A stretch of 64,000 nt of DNA from Pleurodeles waltl (taxonomy: Eukaryota; Chordata; Amphibia; Caudata; Salamandridae): the NCBI RefSeq assembly GCF_031143425.1, contig NC_090444.1, positions 60,197,533 through 60,261,532 of the forward strand, in the 5' to 3' direction. The notes below the pieces were generated by a model that did not search any database, was not told the origin of the DNA, and saw only the letters and a list, made by a program, of their open reading frames with translations. Positions 11,085 through 21,960 of the stretch are shown one piece after another; position 1 is the first letter of the stretch; the number at the start of each line of letters is the position of its first letter. Position numbers and translations under genes: made by a program.

Positions 11085-11620
11085 CCAGAAAAAAGAACTG
11101 ACCTAACTGTGAAGCAACTGTCACCTCTCCTTCACCCCTGAGGCATGATGGGATACTGGAGGTGCTCAGGGTCTTAAAGGCACGGTGCCAGAATTTTATT
11201 CTCCTGTGTTAACCTGCATGCAGCCTATTGGCTAATAATGCTCCATTGTTTTCAATGCAGTTTTTTCTCTTTTTTCACTGATGTTGCTACTGCTTCTTTC
11301 TCTGGGCCCAGCTTTGGGGCTTTGGAAAGTTTTTCTCTTATTGTAATTTTGAAAGGGACTATTTAAAAAAAAAAAAAAAAAAACAAACTCCATAGAAAGA
11401 AAGCATTTTAGCCTGTTTATGAATGTACTCTGCATTGCTGTTGTACACACGTATACATGAGTTTGGTATGAAAATTGTATACTAAAAATGCTATATATAT
11501 ATTTTTCGTGCATATTTCATACTTTTACATCTGTGTATTTTATGTATGCTCCGGGGTCCCCGCAAGAGGTCGGGAATATTCAATGTTTATGACTATTGAT
11601 GAGGATCCCCTGGAAGAGAA
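11085..11620. repeat. DIRS-A right inverted terminal repeat
   Basis: Reverse complement of the left repeat. In coding orientation this is the 5' end, so promoter elements for the genomic transcript should lie here; an AT-rich segment around 11490-11500 could contribute. The terminal bases CCTGGAAGAGAA abut the resumed gypsy integrase at 11621. Confidence 0.85.
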
Positions 11621-11830
11621 TTGCAAAAACAATGGCATGACCAGAAGGCTGTCCTGACTGAGTACCACACAGGACAGAAGGTGTGGGTACTGGCGCCTGT
11701 GGCACCCAGAGCACTCCAGGACAAATGAAGTGGCCCACATCTGATAGTGGAGAAAAAGGGTGAGGTAACTTATTTAATGGACCTAGGCATTCCCAGAAGA
11801 CCTCCAAGAGTACTTCTATGATATGGCAGA
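11621..11830 (+). pseudogene. Gmr1-like integrase C-terminal part (continues from 4985)
   Basis: The frame resumes with QKQWHDQKAVLTEY and GQKVWVLAPVAP, typical of the gypsy integrase C-terminal region (the KVWV beta-strand motif), then SGPHLIVEKKGEVTYLMDL. Stops are present. Together with 3997-4985 it forms one integrase interrupted by DIRS-A. Confidence 0.75.
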
Positions 11831-11899
11831 CTTAAACCTACCCATGGTCACTGAAAGGGACAGGAAGAAGAGAGTGACCCTCTCCCTGATCTCTTCTCC

Positions 11900-12700
11900 A
11901 ACACTGCAGCTGATGGCTCAATGGAAGGAGTTGTCCTTGCAGACTGCCTTACAAAAGAGCAAAAGGAGGACTGCAGTAACCTCCTATGCCAGTTTTCTGA
12001 GCTGTTTGCTCTGACACCTGGTCAGACCACTTGGTGTGAACACACCATATCTACTGGAGACAGTTTACCTGTCAAAAGTAAGCATTATAGACAGCCTGAC
12101 CGTGTCAGGGAATGCATTAAATCAGAATTTTAGAAAATGTTGGACTTAGGAGTGACTGAGCACTCAGATATCCTCTGGGCCAGTGCACTGGTGCTAGTTC
12201 CCAAACCTCATTCTCAGAATGGTGAAAGGGAGATGAGGTTTTATGTAGATTAAACAGGGCTCAAAACAGTTACTGACTGATGTTCACCCTATACCTAGGG
12301 CAGATGAGCTGATAGATAACCTGGCATCTGCCAAGCATCTAAGACTTGACTGCAGGGTATTGGCAGATCAAGCTATCTGAAGATGCAAAACCTAAAACTG
12401 CATTATATACCATTGGAGGGCATTACCAATTTACAGATATGCCCTTTGGTTTGAAGAATGCACCTGCCACTTTCCAGAGGCTGGTGAATACAGACCTCCA
12501 AGGTCTGGAAGCTTTCAGTGCAGCATATCTAGATGTTATTGCTGTATAAAGCTCCACCTGGGATGACCACCTGGTCCACCTACGGAAGGTTATGGAGGCC
12601 CTGCAAAAGGAAGGCCTCACTATCAAGGCTTCAAAGTGCCAGATAGGGTAGGGGAACCTGGGACACCTAGTTGGTGGGGAACAGATTGAACCACTATAGG
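11900..12700 (+). pseudogene. Gmr1-like reverse transcriptase, catalytic site mutated
   Basis: Ty3/gypsy RT motifs appear in order: LVPKPHSQNGE, a YVD segment equivalent to VDYR, LTAGYWQIKLSEDA, FTDMPFGLKNAPATFQRL, and YLDVIAV where the family has YLDD, so the second catalytic Asp is Val. KEGLTIKASKCQ and LGHLVGG follow. Stop codons occur at ~12132, 12252 and 12547, with indels near 12290-12340. RT lies after integrase, the reverse of the usual gypsy order. No activity is expected. Confidence 0.85.
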
Positions 12701-12879
12701 AGAATAACCAGACTATTTTAGACTGTCTTCCCCTACTACTCAGACCCAGGTCAGAGCCCTTCCTGGTATTACTGGGTACTAAAGGAGGTTCATTAAGAAC
12801 TATGGCTCCATGGTTGCCCCTCTTGTTGACCTCACTTCCAAGCAAAATGCCCAAGAAGGTATTATGGACAGCCAGCTGT

Positions 12880-13201
12880 CAAAAAGCTTTTGAGGAGCTT
12901 AAGCAGGCTATGTGAACTGCACCTGTCCTGAAAAGCCCAAACTATTCTAAGAAGTTTATTGTCCAGACAGATGCTTCAGATGTAGGGGTTGGGGCAGTGC
13001 TATCCCAACTGAATTCAGAAGGCCAGGATCAACCTGCTGCTTTTATTAGTAGGAGGTTGACCCCTAGAGAAAAGCGTTGTCAGCCATAGAGAGGGAGGCC
13101 TTTGTTGTAGTCTGGATCCTGGAGAAGCTAAGACCCTACTTATTTGGGACTTACTTCATAGTTCAGACACACCACAAACCTCTCTTATGGTTAAAACAAA
13201 T
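12880..13201 (+). pseudogene. Gmr1-like RNase H, 3'-truncated by LTR1
   Basis: FIVQTDASDVGVGAVL carries the first acidic residue and EREAFVVVW the Glu. The third site reads VQTHHKPLLWL instead of TDHKPL, so that Asp is lost. The frame shifts at ~13076 and ends abruptly at WLKQ, where an LTR1 begins at 13202. The last part of RNase H and any 3' LTR of this element are absent. Confidence 0.8.
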
Positions 13202-15875
13202 TGTAGGAAAATGCCTCTCATGGCATGGTTACACCCTAACCTTTTGCCTTTTGTTCATGATAGCTATGATTGAAAGTGTGCTGGGACCCTACTAACCAGG
13301 CCCCAGCACCAGTGTTCTTTTCCTAAACTGTACCTTTGTCTCCACAATTGGCACAACCCTGGCACCCAGATAAGTCCCTTGTAACTGGTACCCCTGGTAC
13401 CAATGGCCCTGATGCCAGGGAAGGTCTCTAAGGGCTGCAGCATGTCTTATACCACCCTGGGGACCCCTCACTCAGCACATGCACACTGCTTGCCAGCTTG
13501 TGTGTGCTGGTGGGGATACAATGACTAAGTCGACATGGCACTCCCCTCAGGGTGCCATGCCAACCTCACACTGCCTATTGCAGAGATAAGTCACCCCTCT
13601 AGCAGGCCTTACACCCCTAAGGCAGGGTGCACTAAACCACAGGTGAGGGCACAGGTGCATGAGCACTATGCCCCTACAGTGTCTACGCAAAACCTTAGAC
13701 ATTGTAAGTACAGGGTAGCCATAGGAGTATATGGTCTGGGAGACTGTCATACACAAACTCCACAGCACCATAATGGCTACACTGAAAACTAGGAAGTTTG
13801 GTATCAAACTTCTCAGCACAATAAATGCACATTGATGCCAGTGTACATTTTATTGTGAAATACACCCAGAGGGCATCTTAGAGATGGCCCCTGAAAACAT
13901 ACCCGACTTCCAGTGTGGGCTGACTAGTTTTACCAGCCTGCCACACACCAGACATGTTGCTGGCCACATGGGGAGAGTGCATTTGTCACTTTGTGGCCAG
14001 GAACAAAGCCTGTACTGGGTGGAGGTGCTTCTCACCTCACCCTGCAGGGACTGTAACACCTGGCGGTGAGCCTCAAAGGCTCACCCCCTTTGTAACAGCG
14101 CCACAGGGCATCCCAGCTAGTGGAGATGCCCGCCCCTCCGGCCACTGCCCCCACTTTTGGTGGCAAGGCTGGAGGAGATAATGAGAAAAACAAGGAGTCA
14201 CAACCCAGTCAAGACAGCCCCTAAGGTGTCCTGAGCTGAGGTGACTCTGACTTTTAGAAATCCTCCATCTTGCAGATGGAGTATTCCCCCAATAGGATTA
14301 GGGATGTGACCCCTCTCCCCACCGGGAGGAGGCACAAAGAGGGTGTAGCCACCCTCAGGGCCAGTAGCCATTGGCTACTAACCTCCCAGATCTAAACACA
14401 CCGCTAAATCGAGTATTTAGGGGCTCTCAGAACCGAGGAGCTAGATTCCTGAAACCTGAAGACGAAGAAGGACTGCTGATCTGAAGCCCTGCAGAGAAGA
14501 CAGAGACACCAACTGCTTTGGCCCCAGCCCTACCGGCCTGTCTCCCCACTTCAAGAAAAACTGCAACAGCGACGCATCCCCCAGGGTCCAGCGACCTCTG
14601 AAGCCTCAGAGGACTACCCTGCATCTAAAAGGACCAAGAAACTCCAGAGGACAGCGGCCCTGTTCAACCAACTTGCAACTTTGCAACAAAGAAACAACTT
14701 TTAAAGACCACATGTTTCCCGCCGGAAGCGTGAGACTTTCCTCTCTGCACCCGACGCCCCCGGCTCAACCTGCGGAAAACTAACTCTACAGGGAGGAGTA
14801 CCCGGCGACTGCGAGCCCGTGAGTAGCCAGAGTTGACCCCCCTGAGCCCCTACAGCGATGCCAGCAGAGGGAATCCAGAGGCTCCCCCGGACCGCAACTG
14901 TCTGCTTCAAGGAACCCAACGCCTGGAAAACACACTGCACCCGCAGCCCCCAGGACCTGAAGGAACTGAACTCCAGTGCAGGAGCAACCCAGAGGCGGCT
15001 CTCTTCCTAGCCCAGGTAGTGGCTACCCCGAGGAGCCCCCCCTTGCCTGCCTGCATCGTTGAAGAGACCTCCGGGTCTCCCCATTGAATCCTATTACAAA
15101 CCTGACGCCTGTTTGCACTCTGCACCCGGCCGCTCCTGTGCCGCTGAGGGTGTACTTTCTGTGCCTGCTTGTTTCCCCCCTGGTGCCCTACAAAACCCCC
15201 CCTGGTCTGCCCTCCGAAGTCATGGGTACTTACCTGCTGGCAGACTGGAACCAGAGCACCCCTATTTCCATTGAAGCCTATGCGTTTTGGCACCTCTTTG
15301 ACCTCTGCACCTGACCAGCCCTGAGCTGTTGGTGTGGTAACTTTGGGGTTGCCTTGAACCCCCAACGGTGGGCTACCTTGGACCCAACTTTGAACCCTGT
15401 AAGTGTTGTACTTACCTGTGAAACTAACATTTACTTACCTCCCCCAGGAACTGTTGATTTTTGCACTGGGTCCATTTTCAAAATAGCCTATTGCCATTTT
15501 TGCCAAAACTGTACATGCTATTGTGATGATTCAAAGTTCCTAAGATACCTGAGTGAAATACCTTTCATTTAAAGTATTGTTTGTAAATCTTGAACCTGTG
15601 GTTCTTAAAATAAACTAAGAAAATATATTTTTCTATATAAAAAACCTATTGGCCTGGAATTGTCTTTGAGTGTGTGTTCCTCATTTATTGCCTGTGTGTG
15701 TACAACAAATGCTTAACACTACCCTCTGATAGGCCTACTGCTCGACCACACTACCACAAAATAGAGCATTAGAATTATCTCTTTTTGCCACTATCATACC
15801 TCTAAGGGGAACCCTTGGGCTCTGTGCATGCTATTTCTTACTTTAAAATAGTACATACAGAGTCAACTTCCTACA
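13202..15875 (+). repeat. Full-length LTR1-family LTR (2674 bp)
   Basis: It starts TGTAGGAAAATGCC and ends AACTTCCTACA, giving the TG...CA ends and an 8-bp terminal inverted repeat (TGTAGGAA/TTCCTACA). It aligns along its whole length with 45690-48371. The flanks are gypsy RNase H on the left (CAAAT) and reversed gypsy gag on the right (CCTAC), with no matching 5-bp duplication, so this junction probably formed by recombination or deletion. Small frames within it (e.g. 14833-15087) look non-coding. Confidence 0.85.
15609..15614 (+). terminator. LTR1 polyadenylation signal AATAAA
   Basis: AATAAA sits in a conserved AT-rich block about 265 bp before the LTR end. The same hexamer occurs at 48105-48110 in the other full LTR1, supporting its use as the R-region poly(A) signal. 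Confidence 0.5.
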
Positions 15876-16310
15876 CCTACTTACCTGGCGTTTTGGAGAG
15901 AAAGGAGCCCTACTAGTGTGTGACTCTCTCCCACTACCAGTTTCACTAGATGGCCTGTTAGCTGACAGGTCTTTGGAGGAACCCTCCCCAGAGTCCTCAG
16001 GGCCCTCCCCTGATTCTTCCTGGGTACCCTCCTCCTCTACATCCTGTTCCTGGGATGGGCCAGACTGGTTCTGGTCACTTTCTAGGAGAAGGCTAAGGAG
16101 ACGATCTTTGGTAGGTTTCATACCAATGCTTAAACTTCTATCTATGCAGAGACCCCTCAAACTTTTAAAGTTTAAACTGACATAGTTTGCCTGAACAACT
16201 TTGGGAGTGGCCTCTACTACTGACATAGTTGCAAGAAAGAGTTTAGGACAGAGAGAAAAATAGTTTGGAAACTTTTTAAAGAAAAGAGAAAACTTTTTCA
16301 AACTTTTCAA
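15876..16310 (-). pseudogene. gag: Gmr1-like Gag N-terminus of a reversed element (partial)
   Basis: On -, a frame reads SLRGLCIDRSLSIGMKPTKD and LLSLLLESDQ, then a long acidic Glu/Ser/Gly-rich stretch, ending where LTR1 begins at 15875. This arrangement (short helical N-terminus, then acidic linker) fits the N-terminal part of gypsy Gag, which is the part missing from the copy at 2544. It lies just inside the reversed LTR2 at 16472, as expected for 5' LTR-leader-gag on the minus strand. The likely start is MSVVEATPKVV; the frame is also open further upstream. Confidence 0.6.
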
Positions 16311-16471
16311 AACGTTTGGAAACTTTTCAGAAAGTTTTTAGAAAGAAAGTTAAACTGTTTAGGTTAACTGTGTATATTTTTAAGTATTTGGAATATGTTT
16401 TTCTTATGAAAAGCACAAATGACAAAGTGGTAAAGCAGTTACAAGTACTTATCCAACCGCTGCACCACCAA
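16311..16471 (-). other. Leader and possible primer-binding site next to the reversed LTR2
   Basis: Reading on -, the LTR ends GGCCAGCCTCCTACA and the next bases are TTGGTGGTGCAGCGG. A start with TGG immediately after the LTR is the position of a retroelement primer-binding site. I could not match it by eye to a specific tRNA 3' end; TGGTGCAGCGG also resembles a tRNA A box. An A/T-rich leader follows up to gag. Confidence 0.4.
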
Positions 16472-19243
16472 TGTAGGAGGCTGGCCTGGCTTATAATGGG
16501 TACCTGATGGTACTTACACCTTGTGCAAGGTCTAGTTATCCCTTATTAGTAGATTAGTAGTGTTCCAGCAGCTTAGGCTGATAGAGGTAGCTATAGCTGA
16601 GCAGCTTAGGCTGAACTAGGAGACATGCAAAGCTCCTACTATACCACTTATATCATATAGGTACTATATCATAAGAAACACAATACTTTAAGGTACTTTA
16701 TTTTAGTGAAAATATTCCAAAAGTATCCCAGAGGATATACTCCCTTAGGAGGTAAGTAAAATACACAAAATATACACACAAACCAAAATCAGGTAAGTGA
16801 ACAGTTAGAAAAGTAGTGCAAACACTGTAGAATACAATAGGATGCAATAGGCCTAGGGGCAATACAAACCATATACTACGAAAATGGAATGCAAACCACT
16901 TAGGGACCCCTGGCATAGTGTAGAGTGTAGAGCAGGGATACTCAAAAGTACAGCCCGTAGGCCTCATGCGGCCCCTCTGACCTTTACATGCGGCCCCTGA
17001 GGCAACAGGAGCCCTGGGCAGCGGTTTGCTCGACTCGGCACTAACACAAATATTAAATACTCATAATCATTTATTTCAAACTTAATTGGTGCTAAAGAAA
17101 GGAAGTAACTAGGGACTCCTGCGCTTAACTTTAGAAACGCCTTCATTTTTAAAGACATCTTGCAGCATATGTGTAAAACTAAGACAGTCTCTTCAAAATT
17201 AATTAAGTGTATTTAGTTAACATGCAGAACCGTTTCGCCTCACTACAATTTATTTTATCAGTGCATTGAGATGTATTCCTTTTAAAGTGATAGCTTTCAA
17301 ACATAAATTTGGATACATTAATTATTTCCCTTACCCTGAGAACACCACCAATAGTAAATTAAAGAGGCAAGTAACTTGGTATGTGCACTTTATGGGTGGC
17401 CTGGGTTCCTATCATACATAAGCAACATTATAGTTTTTTAAATCAAACATAGAAGCAGGTTTTGTGCAGCGCACACCATGAATCATGTATTTTGAGGTCA
17501 TCCTAAATGTGATAATGCAGAAAAAGGAGGGAAAGTGACACTAAACAATTGCCTAGGATCACACAATTTGGAAAAGTGGGTAAGCCGGGATTAATTCCAG
17601 GTTTTCTGGTTTCCCATTGTTTATTTCAGCCACTAGATGTATATCCTTTGCTTCCCCTACACCTACCTGGCCACCAATCCCCCTAGTCACGCCACCGCCG
17701 CCGCCCTGGCATCAATGCGGCCCCCAGGCACGTCACACACCGAACATTTTGGCCCCTGGGAAAATGTTTGCGAGTACCCATGGTGTAGAGGGTCACTGGG
17801 AGTGTAAGAAAACACCAAGGGTGTCCAAGATACCCCACCCCAAGACCCTGAAAAGTAGGAGTAAAGTGATACTACTTTCCCAGAAACTCACTAAACACGT
17901 GATAGGAGATTCTGCAAAGACCACAACAGACTGCAAAGCACTGAAGATGGATTCCTGAACCTGAAGACCTGCAAAGGAAGGGGACCAAGTCCAAGAGTCG
18001 TGAAAGTGTCCAGGGGGAGCAGGAGCCCACTAAACCCCGGATGAAGGTGCAAAATGGCTGCCTCCGGATGGAAGGAGCTGAAGATTCTGCAACAACGAAA
18101 GGTGCTAGGAACTTCTCCTTTGTGCGGAAGATGTCCCACGGAGTGCTGGAGGATGCAAAGTTGTTTCTTTTGAGAAAGACCGCAAACAAGCCTTGCTAGC
18201 TGCAAAGGTTGTGGTTGAAGAAAACGGGTGCTGCCCGGGCCCAAGAAGGACCAGGAGATCGCCACTTGGAAGAGGAGACAGAGGGGGCCCTCAGCAACAC
18301 AGAGAGCCCACGCACAAGAAGGCAGCACCCGCAGAACTACTTGAACATGGGTTCAAGAAAACTGAGCACGGCGGTCGTCTCAACACTACAACAGAGGGTC
18401 CCACGAAGCCGGTGGTCAACTCAGAGAGTTGAGCAATGCAGGATGGAGTGCTGGGAACCTGGGCGAGGCTGTGCATGAAGGATTCCTTGCAAAAGTGCAC
18501 ATAAAGCCTAGCAGCTGCAGTTCACGCAGTACACAGGATTACTGTCTGGAGAGGGGAAGCAAGGACTTACCTCCTCCAAATTTGGACAGTTGGACCACTG
18601 GCCAGTATGGGTCACTTAGGTCCACCACCTGTGTTTCAGGGGCCACGCTCGTTGGGATGAGAGGGGTCCCAGAGTACCGGTGACGCTGAAGTTTGGTGCC
18701 TGCTGGAGCAGGGGAAGGATTCCGTCGACCCACAGGAGATTTCTTTGTGGCTTCCAGTGCAGGGTGAAGGCCGACAGCCCCCAGAGCATGCACCACCAGG
18801 AAACATTCGAGAAAGACGGCAGGATTAGGTGCTACAATGTCACTGGTAGTCTTCTTGCTACTTTGTTTGCATGTTTGCAGGTGTCCTGAAGCAGTCAGCG
18901 GTCGATCCTTGGCAGAAGTCAAAGAGAAAGGTGCAGAGGAACTCTGGTGAATTCTTGCAAGTTGTTATCTGAGGAAAAGCCCACTGGAGAGACCCTAAAT
19001 AGCCCTCAGAGGAGGATTGGCCACCTAGTCAGGTAAGCACCTATCAGGAGGGGTCTCTGACATCATCTGCTGGCACTGGCCACTCAGAAGCCTCTCACAC
19101 CTCTGGATTCAAGATGGCAGAGGTCTGTCACACACTGGAGGAGCTCTTGGCACCACCCCTGGGGTGTTGATGGACAGGGGAGTGGTCACTCCCCTTTCCT
19201 TTGTCCAGTTTCGCGCCAGAGCAGGGACTGGGGGTTCCCTAAA
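16472..19243 (-). repeat. Reversed LTR2-family LTR, truncated and carrying a hAT insertion
   Basis: It begins TGTAGGAGGCTGGCCTGG, the reverse complement of the LTR2 3' end. Without the hAT element (16933-17782 plus one duplication) about 1.9 kb of LTR2 remains, ending at ~19243 where DIRS-B sequence begins. The U3 start is missing. Gag N-terminus and leader on its inner side suggest it was the 5' LTR of a minus-strand gypsy element. Confidence 0.75.
16933..17782. mobile_element. Non-autonomous hAT-type DNA transposon (850 bp)
   Basis: The ends are CAGGGATACTC and GAGTACCCATG; the terminal inverted repeats match at 9 of 11 positions. It is flanked by a perfect 8-bp direct repeat GTGTAGAG (16925-16932 and 17783-17790), the hAT hallmark, and interrupts LTR2 sequence that resumes on the other side. 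GCGGCCCC and GCGGCCCCC subterminal motifs occur near both ends. No transposase frame is present, so it depended on an enzyme supplied elsewhere. Confidence 0.85.
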
Positions 19244-19249
19244 CATCAT

Positions 19250-19345
19250 GGCATCATGGAAATACCCCTATGAGAGAACAGAAGTTACAGGTAAGAAACT
19301 ATTTGTTCTCTCGTAGGGGATTTCCATGTATAGTCATAAGCACTG
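19250..19345. repeat. DIRS-B internal complementary region (ICR)
   Basis: Two inverted arms, TGGAAATACCCCTATGAGAG and CTCTCGTAGGGGATTTCCA, flank a core AGTTACAGGTAAGAAACT. The right arm equals the reversed right end of the element (44140-44182). This is the expected mirror of the joined ends of a circular intermediate. Confidence 0.75.
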
Positions 19346-19473
19346 AATAGATTAGCAAGCCTATCCCCCTGAGAACGGTGGAGTAGATAGAACAATAGAG
19401 TGATATTTAATCATGCAAAAAGATTTCTAAGAGAAGCCTGCCCTACTTGAGCATCTCCCCAAGACAGTAGTGC

Positions 19474-20282
19474 TTAGTAAAGGTGTGGACAGACCTCCAT
19501 GTAGCCGCTTTGCAAATATCTGCTAACTGAATGTTTCTCATTAATGCATGCAGCCATGGTTGCCTTGCCCCTAGTGGAATGTGCCTTGGGTCTGCCATCA
19601 AGGGACTTATTGTCTAGCTGGTAACAGAGCAAAATACATGAAACAATCCCTCTGGACAGGGATTGCTTGGAGGTGGCCAGGCCTGTCTGAACTGGGCCAT
19701 AGTTAATAATCAGCGGTTGTGACTTGTGAAAGGATTTAGTTTTGTCTAGATAACATTTTAAAACCCTCTTCACATCCAGAGAATGAAGCTTTCTCTCTGC
19801 AGGAGTAGATAGGTTTTGAAAGAAAGTTAGTACAGAGATAGTCTGGTTTACATGAAAGTCAGAAATACCTTTGGGAAGAAATTTAGGATTTGTTCCCATT
19901 ACAACCTTGGAGGAATGGAAAACTGGATATGCTTCCTGAGCGCAAATAGTCTGGATCTCACTAACCCTGAGACCTGAAGTAATTGCTACAAGGAAGGCAG
20001 TTTTCCAAGTGTGATGTTGGAGAGATGCTTTGTGTACGGGCTCAAAGGGATGTTGCATTAGACGTGAAAGAACTATATTAAGCTCCCATGGAGGAGAATG
20101 ACGTCTAGTAGGAGGAACAATCTTTTTTAACCCCTCTAGGAAGTCTTTAATGACTGGAATTTTAAAGAAAGAGGTTTGTGAAGGACTTTTCCTGTATGCA
20201 GTCAGAGCTGCCGGCTGTACTTTGATGGATGAGAATTGCAAGCCAGATTTTGCTAGCTGCTATAGATATGGAAGAAAAAATA
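19474..20282 (-). pseudogene. DIRS-B tyrosine recombinase, central and C-terminal part
   Basis: The 255-codon frame (20241-19474) runs from FSSIKVQPAALTAYRKSP through AITSGLRVSEIQT (first catalytic Arg, with SGLR in place of SARR) to PKAHSTRGKA (the HxxR box intact). The last part is frame-shifted, so the usual HTFTKHY tail is not in phase. A TAG lies upstream (~20260). Its N-terminal part is at 39622 onward, separated by DIRS-C. Confidence 0.8.
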
Positions 20283-20600
20283 AGCTTTCATGCTTGAATA
20301 TTTCCCCGTTGTCGAGATGGGAGTCCCCGGTGGAATATACAAACTAGGCCTGAAGATGTATATACATAATGCATGGATTAGGCCTCAATAGAATAACCTA
20401 TCACAGTTGTTTTATAAAATAGACCCAAACTCAAATTTGAACCAATCAGATTGCCTCACCCCCTAGAACCTCCTGTGAGGAGCTGCCTTCCCTCAGATTT
20501 TCTGAGCATGAATGCTGTAATAATAAAGAACACTGTGAAAAGAGAAAAGGTGAGCTCCCCCGAGGAGGCATGTGGGCCGCATGTGAATCTATGAAAGCTT
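20283..20600. repeat. DIRS-C left inverted terminal repeat
   Basis: It matches the reverse complement of about 39300-39600, for example ATGCTTGAATATTTCCCCGT here against ATGCTTGAATACTTCCCCGT reversed on the right. The first ~25 expected bases and an 11-bp piece near the tip are missing. Confidence 0.8.
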
Positions 20601-20604
20601 CCAA

Positions 20605-20690
20605 TACTGGAGAACACAGTTACAGGTAAGTAACTTATTTCTTACTCCAGTATTGGAACTTTCATAGATTCACATGCTTGAATAAGAGTA
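20605..20690. repeat. DIRS-C internal complementary region (ICR)
   Basis: Arms CCAATACTGGAGAA and CTCCAGTATTGG, extending into GCATGTGAATCTATGAAAG and its complement, surround the core CAGTTACAGGTAAGTAAC. Read reversed, it equals the right end (..GGAGTAA) joined to a left end of the DIRS-G type, i.e. the circle junction. Confidence 0.85.
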
Positions 20691-20949
20691 GCAAGCAGTA
20701 ACTAATACATTTTCTGTACTGACAAACACTGTCCATCTCATCATCAGACATCATTAGCATTAGACAGTTAAATGCAAAGCAACAAAAGTTAACCTTCTGA
20801 AACATAAATAAATATATGCATGAGAGGTACGTTAATACTGAACAGAAAATGCAATATTATATCAGAAGCGGATGGGGGTAAAACGAACAGCTCACCTTAT
20901 CGGAACAAATATCTAAAAACTGCTTGACCCACCGCTGCATCACAGAGCG

Positions 20950-21960
20950 TCTCAGCATCCAGGCAGTAGTGCTTCGTGAAGGCATGTTTTGTTCTCCACG
21001 TGGCTGCTCAACAGATGTCTGGCACTGATACCCCAGAGAAGAGCGTACAGGATGTAGATACTGCCCTGATAGAATGTGAACGAACTCTGGCATCCAGGGG
21101 TCGACCAGCCTTCTGATGGCAAAAGGCTATTGCACTTGAGATCCATCTAGAAATAGTCTGTTTAGTAACAGGATGCCCTCTTCTGGGTGCACTAAATGCC
21201 ACGAATAGTTGTTTTGACTTCTGGATTGAGGATGTTCGCTGCAGATAAAAGTTAAGGCATTGTTTGACATCCAAGGAATGCAGCAATCTTTCTGCCCCAG
21301 TCTGAGGCCGTGGAAAGAAAGTCTTTAGCACTACTGGCTCATTAATGTGGAAGTGTGACGGCACTTCGGGGATAAATTTAGGGTTTGTCCGCAAGATGAC
21401 TTTATCGTCTGCAAACTTCATGAAGGGTTCCTGCATGGTGAATGCTTGGATCTCGCTTACTCTACGAGCAGATGTTAACGCTAAGAGGAGCGCTACTTTC
21501 CAGGTGAGATACTTAATGTCCGACTTATGAATGGGTTTGAATTGTTCCTTCATTAGCTGACCCAGGACTGTATTTAGTTGCCAAGGTGGAGGCGGTGGTT
21601 TGACTGGAGGAAAGGATCGAAACAACCCTTTCATTAACTGCGTGATAAGCCGATTAGACCAGAGGGATGGTCCTTTAGATAGCCATCTATATCTGGAGAT
21701 GGCAGCTAGGTGAACTTTAATGGATGCATGCGCGAGACCAGACAGCGCCAGATGGAGAAGATACGGTAAAACCTGCTCTGGAGCAGATTTAAGCAGCTGA
21801 ATGCCATTTGGAGCACACCATAAACAGAACCGTTTCCATTTTAATTTGTACTTTTTACTAGTGCTATCAGCACGTGCTTTAGCTAAAATGGTTTGACAGT
21901 CAACAGGAATATTCAGATGTACGAACTAATTGAACTCAGGAGCCATGCACATAATCTGAG
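20950..21960 (-). pseudogene. DIRS-C tyrosine recombinase
   Basis: The frame 21634-21008 carries ALTSARRVSEIQAF (first Arg), the RTNPKFIPEVPSHFH segment and RVRSHSIRAVS, where the HxxR box is preserved as HSIR. The C-terminal part with the expected KHYCLDAET-type Tyr region is shifted out of phase near 21000. The N-terminal part upstream of 21640 has stops and ends near MAPEFN (~21945). Inactive copy. Confidence 0.8.

Larger units (their letters stand above)
4986..11620 (-). mobile_element. DIRS-A: DIRS-like retrotransposon inserted in the gypsy integrase
   Basis: Inverted terminal repeats bound Gag, RT-RNase H-methyltransferase-like and tyrosine recombinase regions, all on -. The left end starts with the conserved core AAGTTACTTACCTGTAA and then an arm TTCTCTTCCAGG; the right end finishes with the complementary arm CCTGGAAGAGAA. 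The interrupted integrase frame continues on either side, which fixes the borders to within a few bases. I see no target-site duplication, as expected for recombinase-mediated integration. The ICR and the C-terminal part of the recombinase are missing. The 5' leader (10941-11084) holds no gene. Confidence 0.9.

Noticed and set aside
19474..20241. Tyrosine recombinase as evidence of an integrated phage or bacterial element
   Set aside because: It is linked to DIRS-type RT, RNase H, Gag and ICR sequence, and all other recombinase copies have the same setting.
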